From contig DGUE01000156.1 of NCBI GenBank assembly GCA_002393895.1, positions 10,660 through 42,985 of the forward strand: DNA of 32,326 bases, in the 5' to 3' direction. This document shows, piece by piece, positions 1 through 8,193 of the stretch. Origin of the DNA: Bacteroidales bacterium UBA4318. GTDB lineage: Bacteria; Bacteroidota; Bacteroidia; Bacteroidales; UBA932. The first letter of the stretch is position 1. Every line of letters starts with the position of its first letter. A program made the position numbers and the translations under genes. The notes beneath the pieces are model-generated. The model had not been told where the DNA came from. It saw only the letters and a program-made list of their open reading frames with translations, and did no database searches.

Positions 1-2089
1 CGGTAAGGGTGCCTCCGTCGGAAAGACGCACTTTCACTCCGGGCACGCAGGGAGAGCCCAGTTCGTATTCGTTGCTGCCGGGACAGACGGGGTAGAATCC
101 CATGCAGTTGAACAGGTACCATGCGCTCATCTGCCCGCAGTCGTCGTTGCCGCTGAGGGCGTCGGGCGTGTTGCCGTAGAAGTGGTCGGCCACGTAGCGC
201 ACCCATTTCTGGCATTCGCGGGGTTTGCCCAGCTTATTATAAAGGTAGAGCACATGATGGCAGGGTTCGTTGCCGTGCCAGTATCCGCCTATGCGGCCCC
301 AGATGTCGTGGGCGCCGGGGATATCGTCGCTCATCTCCAGCTTGAAAATGCTGTCCAGACGGTCCCTGAGGAACTTCTTGCCTGCAATTTGCATGTACTC
401 GTCGAATGCATGGGGGACGGTCCAGGTGTACTGCATGGTGAAGCCTTCTGTGATATCTCCCCAGCCGTTCACGCTGCCAGGGCCCTGGTAGGCGATGGGG
501 GCGAAAGGCGTGCGCCAGTTGCCCTCGGAGTCGCGCCCGCGGGTGTAGAGAGTCTCGGGATCCACCAGGTTCTTCCAGTTCCCGGAGCGCTTGAGGAAGA
601 ATTCATAGTCTTCCTCGTGCCCCAGAAGTTTGGCGGCCTGTGCTATGCACCAGTCGTCGTAGGCATATTCCAGGGTCTTGGAAACGGATTCCTTCTCCTT
701 GTCGAAGGGCACGTAGCCGAGCTCGGTGTATTCCGGGATGCAGTCGTAGTGGGGGTTGGTGGCGGTGGTCTTCATCGCCTGGAAGGCACGCTCGTAGTCA
801 AAGCCCTTCACTCCCTTCATCATCATGTCTGCCAGCACTGAGCAGGAGTGATAGCCTATCATGCACCAGGTCTCGCCACCGTAGAAGCTCCAGATGGGGA
901 GCATGTGCTCGGTGCTCTTGTCGTAGTGCTCGAGCATGGAGTTGGCAAGATCCGCCTGGAGGGGTTTGTTCACAAGGTTCAGGAGGGGATGGAAGGCCCT
1001 GTAGGTGTCCCAGAGCGAGAAAGTCGTATAGTTGGTGAAATCTTTTGCGAGCTCCACCGTGCCGTCGTGAGCGCGGAAACGGCCGTCGATATCCTGGAAG
1101 AGGAAGGGGTGCTGGGCCGTGCGGTAGACGCTGGTGTAGAAGGTCTGTTTTGTGCGAAGGTCGCAGGAGGGATCAAGTTCATATTTGCCCAGTTCCTTCT
1201 CCCAGAGATTCTCCGCCTCGGCGCGCACGGCCTCGAAGCCCTTGCCATCAAGTTCGGAGAGATTCTTAAGTGCCCCGTCGGTGCCTACGGCGGATACCGC
1301 CACCTTGACGCTTACCTGCTGGCCGGCGCGGGTAGGGAATTTGATGCAGGCCTGAAGGCCGCGGCCCCAGGCTTCGAGCGAACTGCGGAAGCGCTTGGTG
1401 TTGTAAATCACCGGTTTACCTTCCTGAAGGATGACGAAATCCTTTATAGGCTCCGAGAAGCGCGCGGCAAAATAGACCTGGCGGCTGGGGTTCCATCCTG
1501 CCACTATCTTGCTTCCTATGATGGTGTGGTCGTCCAGCAGGCGGACGGTGGACCACTCGCACTTCCAGCGGAGGGTATGGTCCAGATCAACCATAATAAA
1601 AGACTCCTTGCTCTCGGGATAAGTGAAACGGAGTATGCCGCTGCGGGCGGCTGCGGTCATCTCGGCAGTCACCCCGTAATCGGTCAGTTCAACAGTGTAA
1701 TAGCCGGGGGAGGCAGCCTCCCTTTCGTGGCTGAAACGGGACCTGTAGCCGCTGTCCGGATCCTCTGCCGTGCCTGTAGCAGATTTCAAAGCTCCGGTGC
1801 CGGGGACGAAGAGGAAGTCTCCCAGATCGGGGATGCCGGTGCCGCTCAGGTGGGTGAGACTGAAGCCCATGATCGTGGGCTTGTTATACTTGTAGCCGGC
1901 GGCAACATCATAGTCGTAATCGTCTGTGTCAGGGCTGATTTGTATTCCTCCGAAGGGAATCTGGGCCCCAGGATAGACGTTGCCGAATCCGTCGGTGCCT
2001 ATGAAGGGGTTGACATACTGAATCAGGCGTTCCTGCCCGTTGGCACTGATAGCCAGTGCTATTGCCAGAAATGAAAGTAATCTTCTCAT
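1..2089 (-). CDS. GH92 family alpha-mannosidase (3' end beyond window)
   Basis: Exo-acting alpha-mannosidase of family GH92, expected to remove terminal alpha-mannose from glycans in the periplasm or at the surface with calcium assistance (family knowledge). 696 codons are visible. The start at 2089 gives MRRLLSFLAIALAISANG, a type I signal peptide, followed by the GH92 opening block QYVNPFIGTDGFGNVYPG and ISPDTD. Family motifs follow in order: HLSGTG near residue 95, EGFTMQYTW (Glu548, candidate general acid), HGNEPCHH (Glu608) and GNDDCGQMSAWY (Asp649/Asp650, candidate base region). The C-terminal beta-domain is cut at base 1; about 50-60 residues are probably missing. Its ATG overlaps the TGA of the upstream GH92 gene by four bases, so translational coupling is likely. 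It is a clear paralogue of its neighbour but differs in the acid motif (EGF versus EGN), which suggests a different linkage preference. The linkage itself cannot be assigned by eye. Confidence 0.95.
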   Translation of the reverse strand, partial: MRRLLSFLAIALAISANGQERLIQYVNPFIGTDGFGNVYPGAQIPFGGIQISPDTDDYDYDVAAGYKYNKPTIMGFSLTHLSGTGIPDLGDFLFVPGTGALKSATGTAEDPDSGYRSRFSHEREAASPGYYTVELTDYGVTAEMTAAARSGILRFTYPESKESFIMVDLDHTLRWKCEWSTVRLLDDHTIIGSKIVAGWNPSRQVYFAARFSEPIKDFVILQEGKPVIYNTKRFRSSLEAWGRGLQACIKFPTRAGQQVSVKVAVSAVGTDGALKNLSELDGKGFEAVRAEAENLWEKELGKYELDPSCDLRTKQTFYTSVYRTAQHPFLFQDIDGRFRAHDGTVELAKDFTNYTTFSLWDTYRAFHPLLNLVNKPLQADLANSMLEHYDKSTEHMLPIWSFYGGETWCMIGYHSCSVLADMMMKGVKGFDYERAFQAMKTTATNPHYDCIPEYTELGYVPFDKEKESVSKTLEYAYDDWCIAQAAKLLGHEEDYEFFLKRSGNWKNLVDPETLYTRGRDSEGNWRTPFAPIAYQGPGSVNGWGDITEGFTMQYTWTVPHAFDEYMQIAGKKFLRDRLDSIFKLEMSDDIPGAHDIWGRIGGYWHGNEPCHHVLYLYNKLGKPRECQKWVRYVADHFYGNTPDALSGNDDCGQMSAWYLFNCMGFYPVCPGSNEYELGSPCVPGVKVRLSDGGTLT

Positions 2090-4398
2090 AGCGAGTAGGG
2101 TTTTGTGTCGGCTGCGATGCCGCGGCGCTTATTGGGATTCTTGCTCATTACGAATTCGACTGTGCCTCCATTGAGCAGGTCGGAGTGGGTGATATAGAGT
2201 TTGTCGTAAGGCTTGCCGTTAATCTTCACGCTCTTCACATAACGGTTGCGGTCGCTGACTCCGGGAGCTTTGATCTCGAGAGTCTTTCCGTTTGCGAGCT
2301 GTAGTTTTGCGTAGGGGAGATAGGGGGCTCCGATCACGTACTGGTCGGTGCCGGGGCATACGGGATAGAAACCGAGAACGGAGAAGATGTACCAGGCACT
2401 CATCTGCCCGCAGTCATCGTTGCCGCCGAGGCCGCGGATCTCAGGCTTGTAGAAACGGTCTATTATCTCGCGGAGCCAGTACTGGGTCTTCCAGGGCTGG
2501 GAAGTCCATGCATAAAGATATGGGATATGGTGGCTGGGCTCGTTGCCGTGAACGTATCCGCCGAGCAGGCAATCAGCCGTAACATCTTCATTGTCGGCGT
2601 AGCAATACTCTGGGAGGTCGCTGCCGAAGAGGTCGTCGAGGTTGGCGATGAACTTCTTGTCCCCTCCCATAATCTTCTTGAGGCCGTTCACATCCTGAGG
2701 AACGTGGAAGGAGTAGTTGAGGCTGTTGCCTTCGATAAATCCCTGGCCCACAGTCTGTTTGATGTCGAACTCGGGCTTGAAGCTACCGTCGGTGTAGCGG
2801 GGGCGCGCAAGGCCGAGGCCGGTGTCGAAAACGTTCTTCCAGTAGGCGGCACGCTTGAGGTACTGCTCAGCAACCGGGGTGTTGCCGAGGCGTTGCGCGG
2901 CCGCCGCGATGGTCCAGTCGTCGTAGGCATATTCCAGGGTGTTGCTTGCGGCTGTGGAGGTCTTGTCCAGCGGCACATAGCCCAACTTCATGTACTCTCC
3001 GAGTCCGCTGTACCACGGCACGGTGGAGGTGGAAACCATCGCCTTCAGGGCCTCTTCTGCATTGATCTTCAGGCCTTTGGCTATTGCGTCGGAAAGCACG
3101 CTCACGCTGTGGTATCCCGTCATGCACCAGTTCTCGTTGGCCATGTGGCTCCAGATGGGAAGCATGTGGTGGGCGCTCTGCTCGTAGTGTGCGAGCATGG
3201 AGGCTATCATATCTTCCGCCTGTGCGGGCTTGAGAAGCGCCAGGAAGGGGTGCTCCGCCCGGTAGGTGTCCCAGAGGGAAAAGACGGTGTAGTTTGTGAA
3301 GCCCTCCGCACGGTGGAGTTCGTGGTCCAGCCCGCGGTAGAGCCCGTCCACATCCTGGTAGACGGACGGGTTGATCATGGTGTGGTAGAGGGAGGTGTAG
3401 AACATGGTCTTTTCCTCATCGCTGCCCTGTATGTCGATGCAGGAGAGTTCCTTCTCCCAGGCGGCCTCAGCCTCGGCGAGTATGCGGTCGAAGCTCTTTC
3501 CCTCGGCCTCCGCTTTCAGGTTCTTGAGCGCACCTGTGGTGCCGGTGGCGGAGATGCCGACCTTCACGGTGAGTTCGGGGTTGGCGGCAGTGTCAAACTT
3601 GAACCAGGCCGCGAGCTTGCGCCCAGCCATCTCCGGGAAATTGTGGTACTGGGGGAACTTGCTGTATCCTCCTTTATAATATATGGGGGCTTTGTCCTTG
3701 TAGCCGTATTCCACGACGGGCTGGCTGAAACTGATCGCGAAGTAGGTGTAGTTCGTGCGCGCCCAGCCGTTGGTGATGCGGTAGCCGGTGATGAGGGTGG
3801 GGGAGACCACTCGGACCTCCGCCCAAAGGGTCTTGCCATCGTAGTTGTAGATGCCGTGGTCGAGGTCCAGCACCAGATGGCCTCCGGCGGAAGGGAAGGT
3901 GTAGCGGTGCACGCCAACCCGCTGGGTGGCAGTGAGTTCCGCCTTGATGCCGGAGTCTGCCAGGGTGACTTCGTAATGCCCTGCACCGGCGGATTCGGTG
4001 CTGTGGCTGAAGCGCTGGCGGTAGCCGCTGTCGGGATCCTCGGCAGTGCCGGGAACGAGCTGCACTTCGCCCGTGCCGGGCATGATGAGGATGTCTCCCA
4101 GGTCGGAGTGGCCGGTGCCGCTGAAATGGGTGTGGCTGAAGCCGACTATGGTGCTGTCGTCGTACTGGTAGCCGGCGCAGTATTCATAGGTGCGAGGCTG
4201 GTATTTGCCCTTGATGTTGTGGGGAATCATGTCGGTGTCCGGGCTGAGCTGCACGCCCCCGAAGGGCACGCAGGCCCCAGGGAAGGTGTGCCCCATGCCG
4301 GCAGTGCCGATGAAGGGATTCACGTAATGCGTTTTCTGAGCGTAAAGGTTGAATGCAAGGCAGATAAGAGCTGCGGTTACTGTTAAGCGTGTTTTCAT
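2086..4398 (-). CDS. GH92 family alpha-mannosidase
   Basis: Full-length (770 aa) secreted alpha-mannosidase, GH92. Residues 1-20 (MKTRLTVTAALICLAFNLYA) form a signal peptide ending before QKTHYVNPFIGTAGMGHTFP, the standard GH92 N-terminus. The N-terminal beta-sandwich carries ISPDTD-like and HFSGTGHSDLGD blocks. The (alpha/alpha)6 domain carries EGNSLNYSF (Glu556, candidate general acid), HGNEPSHH (Glu620) and GGNDDCGQMSAWY (Asp661/Asp662, candidate catalytic base). No key motif is missing. It is first of a two-gene minus-strand unit and is divergent from the phosphoesterase-fucosidase operon. A TATCTTTG -7-like element sits only four bases upstream of the ATG, so the transcript may have little or no leader. 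Tandem GH92 genes are common in Bacteroidetes loci for N-glycans and mannans; which one applies here is inference. Confidence 0.96.
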   Translation of the reverse strand: MKTRLTVTAALICLAFNLYAQKTHYVNPFIGTAGMGHTFPGACVPFGGVQLSPDTDMIPHNIKGKYQPRTYEYCAGYQYDDSTIVGFSHTHFSGTGHSDLGDILIMPGTGEVQLVPGTAEDPDSGYRQRFSHSTESAGAGHYEVTLADSGIKAELTATQRVGVHRYTFPSAGGHLVLDLDHGIYNYDGKTLWAEVRVVSPTLITGYRITNGWARTNYTYFAISFSQPVVEYGYKDKAPIYYKGGYSKFPQYHNFPEMAGRKLAAWFKFDTAANPELTVKVGISATGTTGALKNLKAEAEGKSFDRILAEAEAAWEKELSCIDIQGSDEEKTMFYTSLYHTMINPSVYQDVDGLYRGLDHELHRAEGFTNYTVFSLWDTYRAEHPFLALLKPAQAEDMIASMLAHYEQSAHHMLPIWSHMANENWCMTGYHSVSVLSDAIAKGLKINAEEALKAMVSTSTVPWYSGLGEYMKLGYVPLDKTSTAASNTLEYAYDDWTIAAAAQRLGNTPVAEQYLKRAAYWKNVFDTGLGLARPRYTDGSFKPEFDIKQTVGQGFIEGNSLNYSFHVPQDVNGLKKIMGGDKKFIANLDDLFGSDLPEYCYADNEDVTADCLLGGYVHGNEPSHHIPYLYAWTSQPWKTQYWLREIIDRFYKPEIRGLGGNDDCGQMSAWYIFSVLGFYPVCPGTDQYVIGAPYLPYAKLQLANGKTLEIKAPGVSDRNRYVKSVKINGKPYDKLYITHSDLLNGGTVEFVMSKNPNKRRGIAADTKPYSL

Positions 4399-4402
4399 AT
4401 TT

Positions 4403-4410
4403 CAAAGATA
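4403..4410 (-). promoter_or_regulatory. Candidate Bacteroidetes -7 element for the GH92 pair
   Basis: Read on the minus strand the bases are TATCTTTG, an exact match to the TAnnTTTG -7 consensus of the Bacteroidetes primary sigma factor. No convincing -33 TTTG box is visible at the usual distance. The element ends four bases before the GH92 ATG at 4398, which implies transcription starting at or beside the start codon. Confidence 0.45.
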
Positions 4411-4435
4411 AGGATTTTTTTATTAGAAAAATTGC

Positions 4436-4443
4436 TAACTTTA
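4436..4443 (+). promoter_or_regulatory. Weak candidate -7 element for the phosphoesterase-fucosidase operon
   Basis: TAACTTTA matches TAnnTTTG at all but the last base and lies 28 bases before the ATG at 4472, in the 73-bp AT-rich divergent spacer. The -33 region is only a T run (about 4415-4421). It is plausible by position, but the sequence match is weak. Confidence 0.3.
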
Positions 4444-4471
4444 ACGGATTATTGACAATAACACTGATTCT

Positions 4472-6850
4472 ATGAAAAGATTCATGAGTTTTCTTATTCT
4501 GGCCACAGTTCTGCTGGTGGCAGGGTGTTCGGAATACGACGACAGCGAACTCCGTTCCCGTATCGAAAAGGTTGAGCAGGAACTCTCCCGTGCTAAAAGC
4601 GATATCGAGGCATTGAAAACCCTCGTGGACATAGTTCAGAAAAATCAGGAGGGGCTGTCTGCGAAAGTCTACGTTACAAAGGTGGAAGCTTTCTCTGAAG
4701 ACGGTGCCAGCGGGTGGATAGTATATTTTACCAGCGGAGATCCCATAAAGATTTATAATGGCGCTGAAGGCAAGAACGGTAAGGACGGCACTGATGGCAA
4801 GGACGGCACCGATGGTAAAGATGGTAAAGATGGTAAGGACGGTGCCGATGGTAAGGACGGCGATTCTCTTTTCCATAGCGTTGAAGTGGTTGGAGGAAAC
4901 GTCGTGTTCACCCTCGCCGACGGCACTGTTTATACCATTCCCCTTATCAGCGTAGACAAAACGGTTCTTTTTGACGAAGACAACATAGTGCTTTCTCTGG
5001 GGGCGGTCAGCGATACCCACATAGGAAATGAATATGGCTCGGAGGCAAAGTTCACCTCTGCCATGACCCAGCTGAAGAACCGTGCTGCGGAGCAGGATGC
5101 CAACGGGCTGGATGCCGTGATGATTGCGGGAGACCTGGTAAATACGGCCAATACCGGGCAGATCAGTACGCTCAAGACTTTGTACGAGCAGGTTTTCGAT
5201 CCCAAAAAAGTGCCCATGATCTATACTGTGGGCAATCACGACATGAACACAGGCTATGCGTGGTCTTCCAGCACAGTGGCCCAGAATGCCGCTTTCCATA
5301 CTATTCTGGGAGATGATTATTTCCTTACCGACCAGGACCAGACCGCCAGGAAGAACTTCGAGTGCAGGCACTGCATAGTGGGGAATTACCACATCCTCTG
5401 CGTGACTCCGAATGGTTCCAGCCCCGTGGTGTACGACGCCCAGGCTCTTACCTGGCTCAACTCCAAGCTCAAGGCTATCACCGAGGCGGATCCCGGCCGC
5501 TATGTCATGGTGGTTACGCATCCTATGATATACAATACCGTGTATGGCAGCGATCTTGGAAATTATTGGTATACCACCTCGCTGACATCCATACTCGAGG
5601 GATATCCCCAGGTCGTTACCTTCAGCGGGCACCTTCACTTCCCGCTTAACGATCCCCGCAGTGTATGGCAGGGTGCGTTCACTTCTTTCGGATGCGCATC
5701 CGTCAGCTACATGGCATTCGAGGGTGGGGAATATGAAAACAAGAAGAGCGCAACGGTGCTGAACGATGCAGGGGAGTTTTCGGAAGGCATCCTCATACAG
5801 TTGGACGCCTCCGGAAACATGAAGGCCACCAGGATGGACTTCTACCGTAATGCGGTCATCGGCAAGCCCCTGTATTTCAAGGCTCCGGTTGGCGACAAGT
5901 CTCATCTTGAGAGATATAACCATACGGCTCTCGCTGCTGCAAACACCGCTCCGGTATTGTCTTCCGTAAATTACGACAATGGCACCGTGACTTTCGCTGC
6001 CGGCAGCGATGATGAGTTCGTGCACCATTATGATGTTTCCATCAAGAAGGGCGGCAGCACGGTTGCGACCAAGAAGATAATGTCCGACTTCTACCGTTCG
6101 CCCCAGACTTCGATGATGAAAGACAGCTACAGCGTAACGTTCGACAACCTTGACGAGGGTGATTACACGGTGAGCGTGGTCGGCGTGGATTCCTGGGGTG
6201 CTGCCAGCGAGCCCGCAACCAAGGACTTCAACATAAAGAACGACAACGTGGCTGATGTGACTCCATATCTGGGCACTTATACTCTCAATGCCAAGATCTT
6301 CGAACAAGGCAAGCCAACTATTTCGAACGGCACGGTAGATATTACCGTTACTGCATCGGGAAAGACCCCCAATAACTTAAATATCAGCGGCTTATACCAG
6401 GATGCAGTGCTGCCGGCAAGGCTCGTGCAGGATTCCGGCACAGGAGCTATCAAACTTGGCCTCTATTTCGACGGCACCAAGGGCCAGGCCCTGACCAGCC
6501 CCGTCACCCAGAGCAGCCAGAGTTATGGCTACATCGCATTCCTTCCCGGCCTCGGGACAGGTTTTGTGAGCGGTACCTATAACTTCATCCCTTGCCCGAT
6601 CACATCGACTGCCAACTACGTATGGTGGTGGGGGAGCGTCTCCAACGACAAGACCAAGATCACGTTCAATTCCGAGAACAAGCAGGCGCTGAAAAACGGC
6701 ACCACCAATTACTTTATTATTGCCATCAGCTGCGTGCTGTCCAAGACAGAGGATCTTTCGGCAAGCAATTTTGCTTCCACCTGGAACAAGGTCTACCAGG
6801 CCAATCCCGACAATAATATCACTACCGGAATGACATTCACAAAGAAATAA
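4472..6850 (+). CDS. Surface lipoprotein metallophosphoesterase with collagen-like stalk
   Basis: 792-aa lipoprotein. The signal peptide ends in lipobox LLVAGC, and the following SEYDDSE is acid-rich, as in surface-exported Bacteroidetes lipoproteins. Residues about 25-95 are coiled-coil-like with a DUF4988-type N-terminal segment. Residues 97-131 are Gly-X-Y triplets (mostly GKD/GTD/GAD), a bacterial collagen-like stalk. A calcineurin-like phosphoesterase domain follows, with all metal-site blocks: D181-x-H183, GD221, GNH256D, H350 in VTHPM, and GH387LH389. After this come an Fn3-like beta domain (about 490-590) and a C-terminal beta-rich domain of unknown family. Its substrate (phosphomonoester, diester or nucleotide) cannot be inferred. 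It is first gene of the operon with GH29 and DUF4965 genes: the stop is separated by one base from the next ATG. Removal of phosphate from phosphorylated glycans would fit the neighbours, but this is speculation. Confidence 0.9.
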   Translation: MKRFMSFLILATVLLVAGCSEYDDSELRSRIEKVEQELSRAKSDIEALKTLVDIVQKNQEGLSAKVYVTKVEAFSEDGASGWIVYFTSGDPIKIYNGAEGKNGKDGTDGKDGTDGKDGKDGKDGADGKDGDSLFHSVEVVGGNVVFTLADGTVYTIPLISVDKTVLFDEDNIVLSLGAVSDTHIGNEYGSEAKFTSAMTQLKNRAAEQDANGLDAVMIAGDLVNTANTGQISTLKTLYEQVFDPKKVPMIYTVGNHDMNTGYAWSSSTVAQNAAFHTILGDDYFLTDQDQTARKNFECRHCIVGNYHILCVTPNGSSPVVYDAQALTWLNSKLKAITEADPGRYVMVVTHPMIYNTVYGSDLGNYWYTTSLTSILEGYPQVVTFSGHLHFPLNDPRSVWQGAFTSFGCASVSYMAFEGGEYENKKSATVLNDAGEFSEGILIQLDASGNMKATRMDFYRNAVIGKPLYFKAPVGDKSHLERYNHTALAAANTAPVLSSVNYDNGTVTFAAGSDDEFVHHYDVSIKKGGSTVATKKIMSDFYRSPQTSMMKDSYSVTFDNLDEGDYTVSVVGVDSWGAASEPATKDFNIKNDNVADVTPYLGTYTLNAKIFEQGKPTISNGTVDITVTASGKTPNNLNISGLYQDAVLPARLVQDSGTGAIKLGLYFDGTKGQALTSPVTQSSQSYGYIAFLPGLGTGFVSGTYNFIPCPITSTANYVWWWGSVSNDKTKITFNSENKQALKNGTTNYFIIAISCVLSKTEDLSASNFASTWNKVYQANPDNNITTGMTFTKK
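4765..4864 (+). repeat. Tandem Gly-X-Y coding repeats (collagen-like)
   Basis: About eleven 9-base units of the GGTAAGGAC / GGCACTGAT type encode consecutive Gly-X-Y triplets inside the phosphoesterase gene. Units differ mainly at third codon positions, so the repeat is old or selected at the protein level. Units could be gained or lost in frame, changing stalk length. Confidence 0.85.
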
Positions 6851-6851
6851 T

Positions 6852-8192
6852 ATGATTGCAACAATTCTCAGCCTAGTAATGGCATCGGCGCTGGCCATAG
6901 CCCCCGCCGACATTAAAGAAGGTATCCAGGGCTATGTGCCCACCGCGGAGGCGGCTGCCGCCAAGGAGCAGTTCCGCGACGACAAATTCGGCGTTTTCAT
7001 CCACTGGGGCGTGTATTCGATGCTCGCCCGCGGCGAATGGGTGATGAACGTCGACAAGATCCCCTACAAGGAGTACTCCAAGCTTCCGGGTGGATTCTAT
7101 CCTTCGAAGTTCGATGCCGACCGCTGGGTGGCCCAGATCAAGGCCTCCGGCGCAAAGTACATCACCATCACCTCCCGCCACCACGACGGATTCTCGATGT
7201 TCGACACCAAGGCTTCGGACTACGACATAATCGACGCTTCCCCTTTCAAGAGGGATGTGCTCAAGGAACTTGCCGATGCCTGCCATCGCCAGGGAATCAA
7301 GCTGAATTTCTATTATTCCCTACTGGACTGGGGCCGCGACGACTATCCCCGCGATCCTGCCATCGCCCATACCGATAAAGAAAGGGAGATGTATGCCAAG
7401 TATCTGGACTTCATGTGCGCCCAGATAACCGAACTCCTCACCAACTACGGCCCCATCGGCTGCATCTGGTTCGACGGCGACTGGGCAAAGATCAAGAAAC
7501 CCGAGCCCGGCGAGCAGATCAAGATAGATTTCGACTGGGGATACGAGCGCATCTACACTCTTATCCACAGCCTGCAGCCTTCCTGCCTTGTGGGTAACAA
7601 TCACCACCGCGTGCCCATTCCCGGGGAGGATATCCAGATATTCGAACGCGATATTCCCGGTGAGAATCAGGCCGGTTACGGCCGCACCAGCCACGTGAGC
7701 ACGGATCTGGCACTCGAGACCTGCAAGACCCTGAACAAGAGCTGGGGATATGATATCAAGGACGAGAACTGGAAGTCCGTTCCCGAACTCATCCGCATCC
7801 TCCTTGCAACCTCCGGCCGCAATGCCAACCTGCTTCTGAACGTCGGCCCCCAGCCGGACGGATGCATCCCTGAAGAGAGCGTGGTCCGCCTGGCGGAGAT
7901 GGGTAAGTGGCTGAGTGCCAACGGTGAAACCATCTTCGGCACCCGCGCTACCATGCTGAAGCCCCAGCCCTGGGGCGTGCTCACCCACAAGGAAGGCCGC
8001 ATCTATCTCCATGTAATGGAAGCCCCGGAAGGCGGCGTCATCACCCTGCCCTTCAAGCTCAAGGCAAAGAAGGTGAAGGAGTTTGCCACCGGCACACCTC
8101 TCAAATTCAAGAAAGGCAAGAAGGACTTCACCGTCACCGTGCCCTCCGGAATCGACTGCAGCATAGACTACATCATCGAAATAGACCTATAG
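6852..8192 (+). CDS. GH29 alpha-L-fucosidase
   Basis: 446-aa retaining alpha-L-fucosidase, releasing terminal L-fucose from host, plant or mucin glycans. The N-terminus (MIATILSLVMASALAIA) looks like a signal sequence but lacks basic residues before the hydrophobic core, so export is likely but not certain. GH29 blocks are seen in order: FGVFIHWGVYS (His51), SRHHDGFSMFD (His110/His111), FYYSLLDW, IWFDGDW with Asp208 as the expected nucleophile, and LLLNVGPQPDG. The length suits a catalytic barrel plus a short C-terminal beta-sandwich with no extra binding module. The general acid cannot be assigned by eye, so GH29-A versus GH29-B specificity is open. Gaps of one base on both sides (TAA-T-ATG and TAG-T-ATG) place it firmly in the operon with the phosphoesterase and the DUF4965 protein. 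Confidence 0.95.
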   Translation: MIATILSLVMASALAIAPADIKEGIQGYVPTAEAAAAKEQFRDDKFGVFIHWGVYSMLARGEWVMNVDKIPYKEYSKLPGGFYPSKFDADRWVAQIKASGAKYITITSRHHDGFSMFDTKASDYDIIDASPFKRDVLKELADACHRQGIKLNFYYSLLDWGRDDYPRDPAIAHTDKEREMYAKYLDFMCAQITELLTNYGPIGCIWFDGDWAKIKKPEPGEQIKIDFDWGYERIYTLIHSLQPSCLVGNNHHRVPIPGEDIQIFERDIPGENQAGYGRTSHVSTDLALETCKTLNKSWGYDIKDENWKSVPELIRILLATSGRNANLLLNVGPQPDGCIPEESVVRLAEMGKWLSANGETIFGTRATMLKPQPWGVLTHKEGRIYLHVMEAPEGGVITLPFKLKAKKVKEFATGTPLKFKKGKKDFTVTVPSGIDCSIDYIIEIDL

Positions 8193-8193
8193 T

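Noticed and set aside
182..2074. Plus-strand open frames of 219 and 408 codons at the left edge
   Set aside because: The minus strand here encodes the partial GH92 enzyme with all expected motifs; the plus-strand frames are its reverse shadow.
2527..4386. 619-codon open frame on the plus strand opposite the second GH92 gene
   Set aside because: It is antisense to a gene with intact GH92 motifs, and its translation shows only low-complexity V/A/G-rich sequence. It is a by-product of high GC and codon bias.
4765..4864. Regular short repeats that might suggest a CRISPR array or minisatellite
   Set aside because: They are in-frame Gly-X-Y codons without spacers, i.e. a collagen-like protein stalk.
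4184..6307. 707-codon open frame on the minus strand opposite the phosphoesterase gene
   Set aside because: It spans two real divergent genes and their promoter region and has no recognisable domain.
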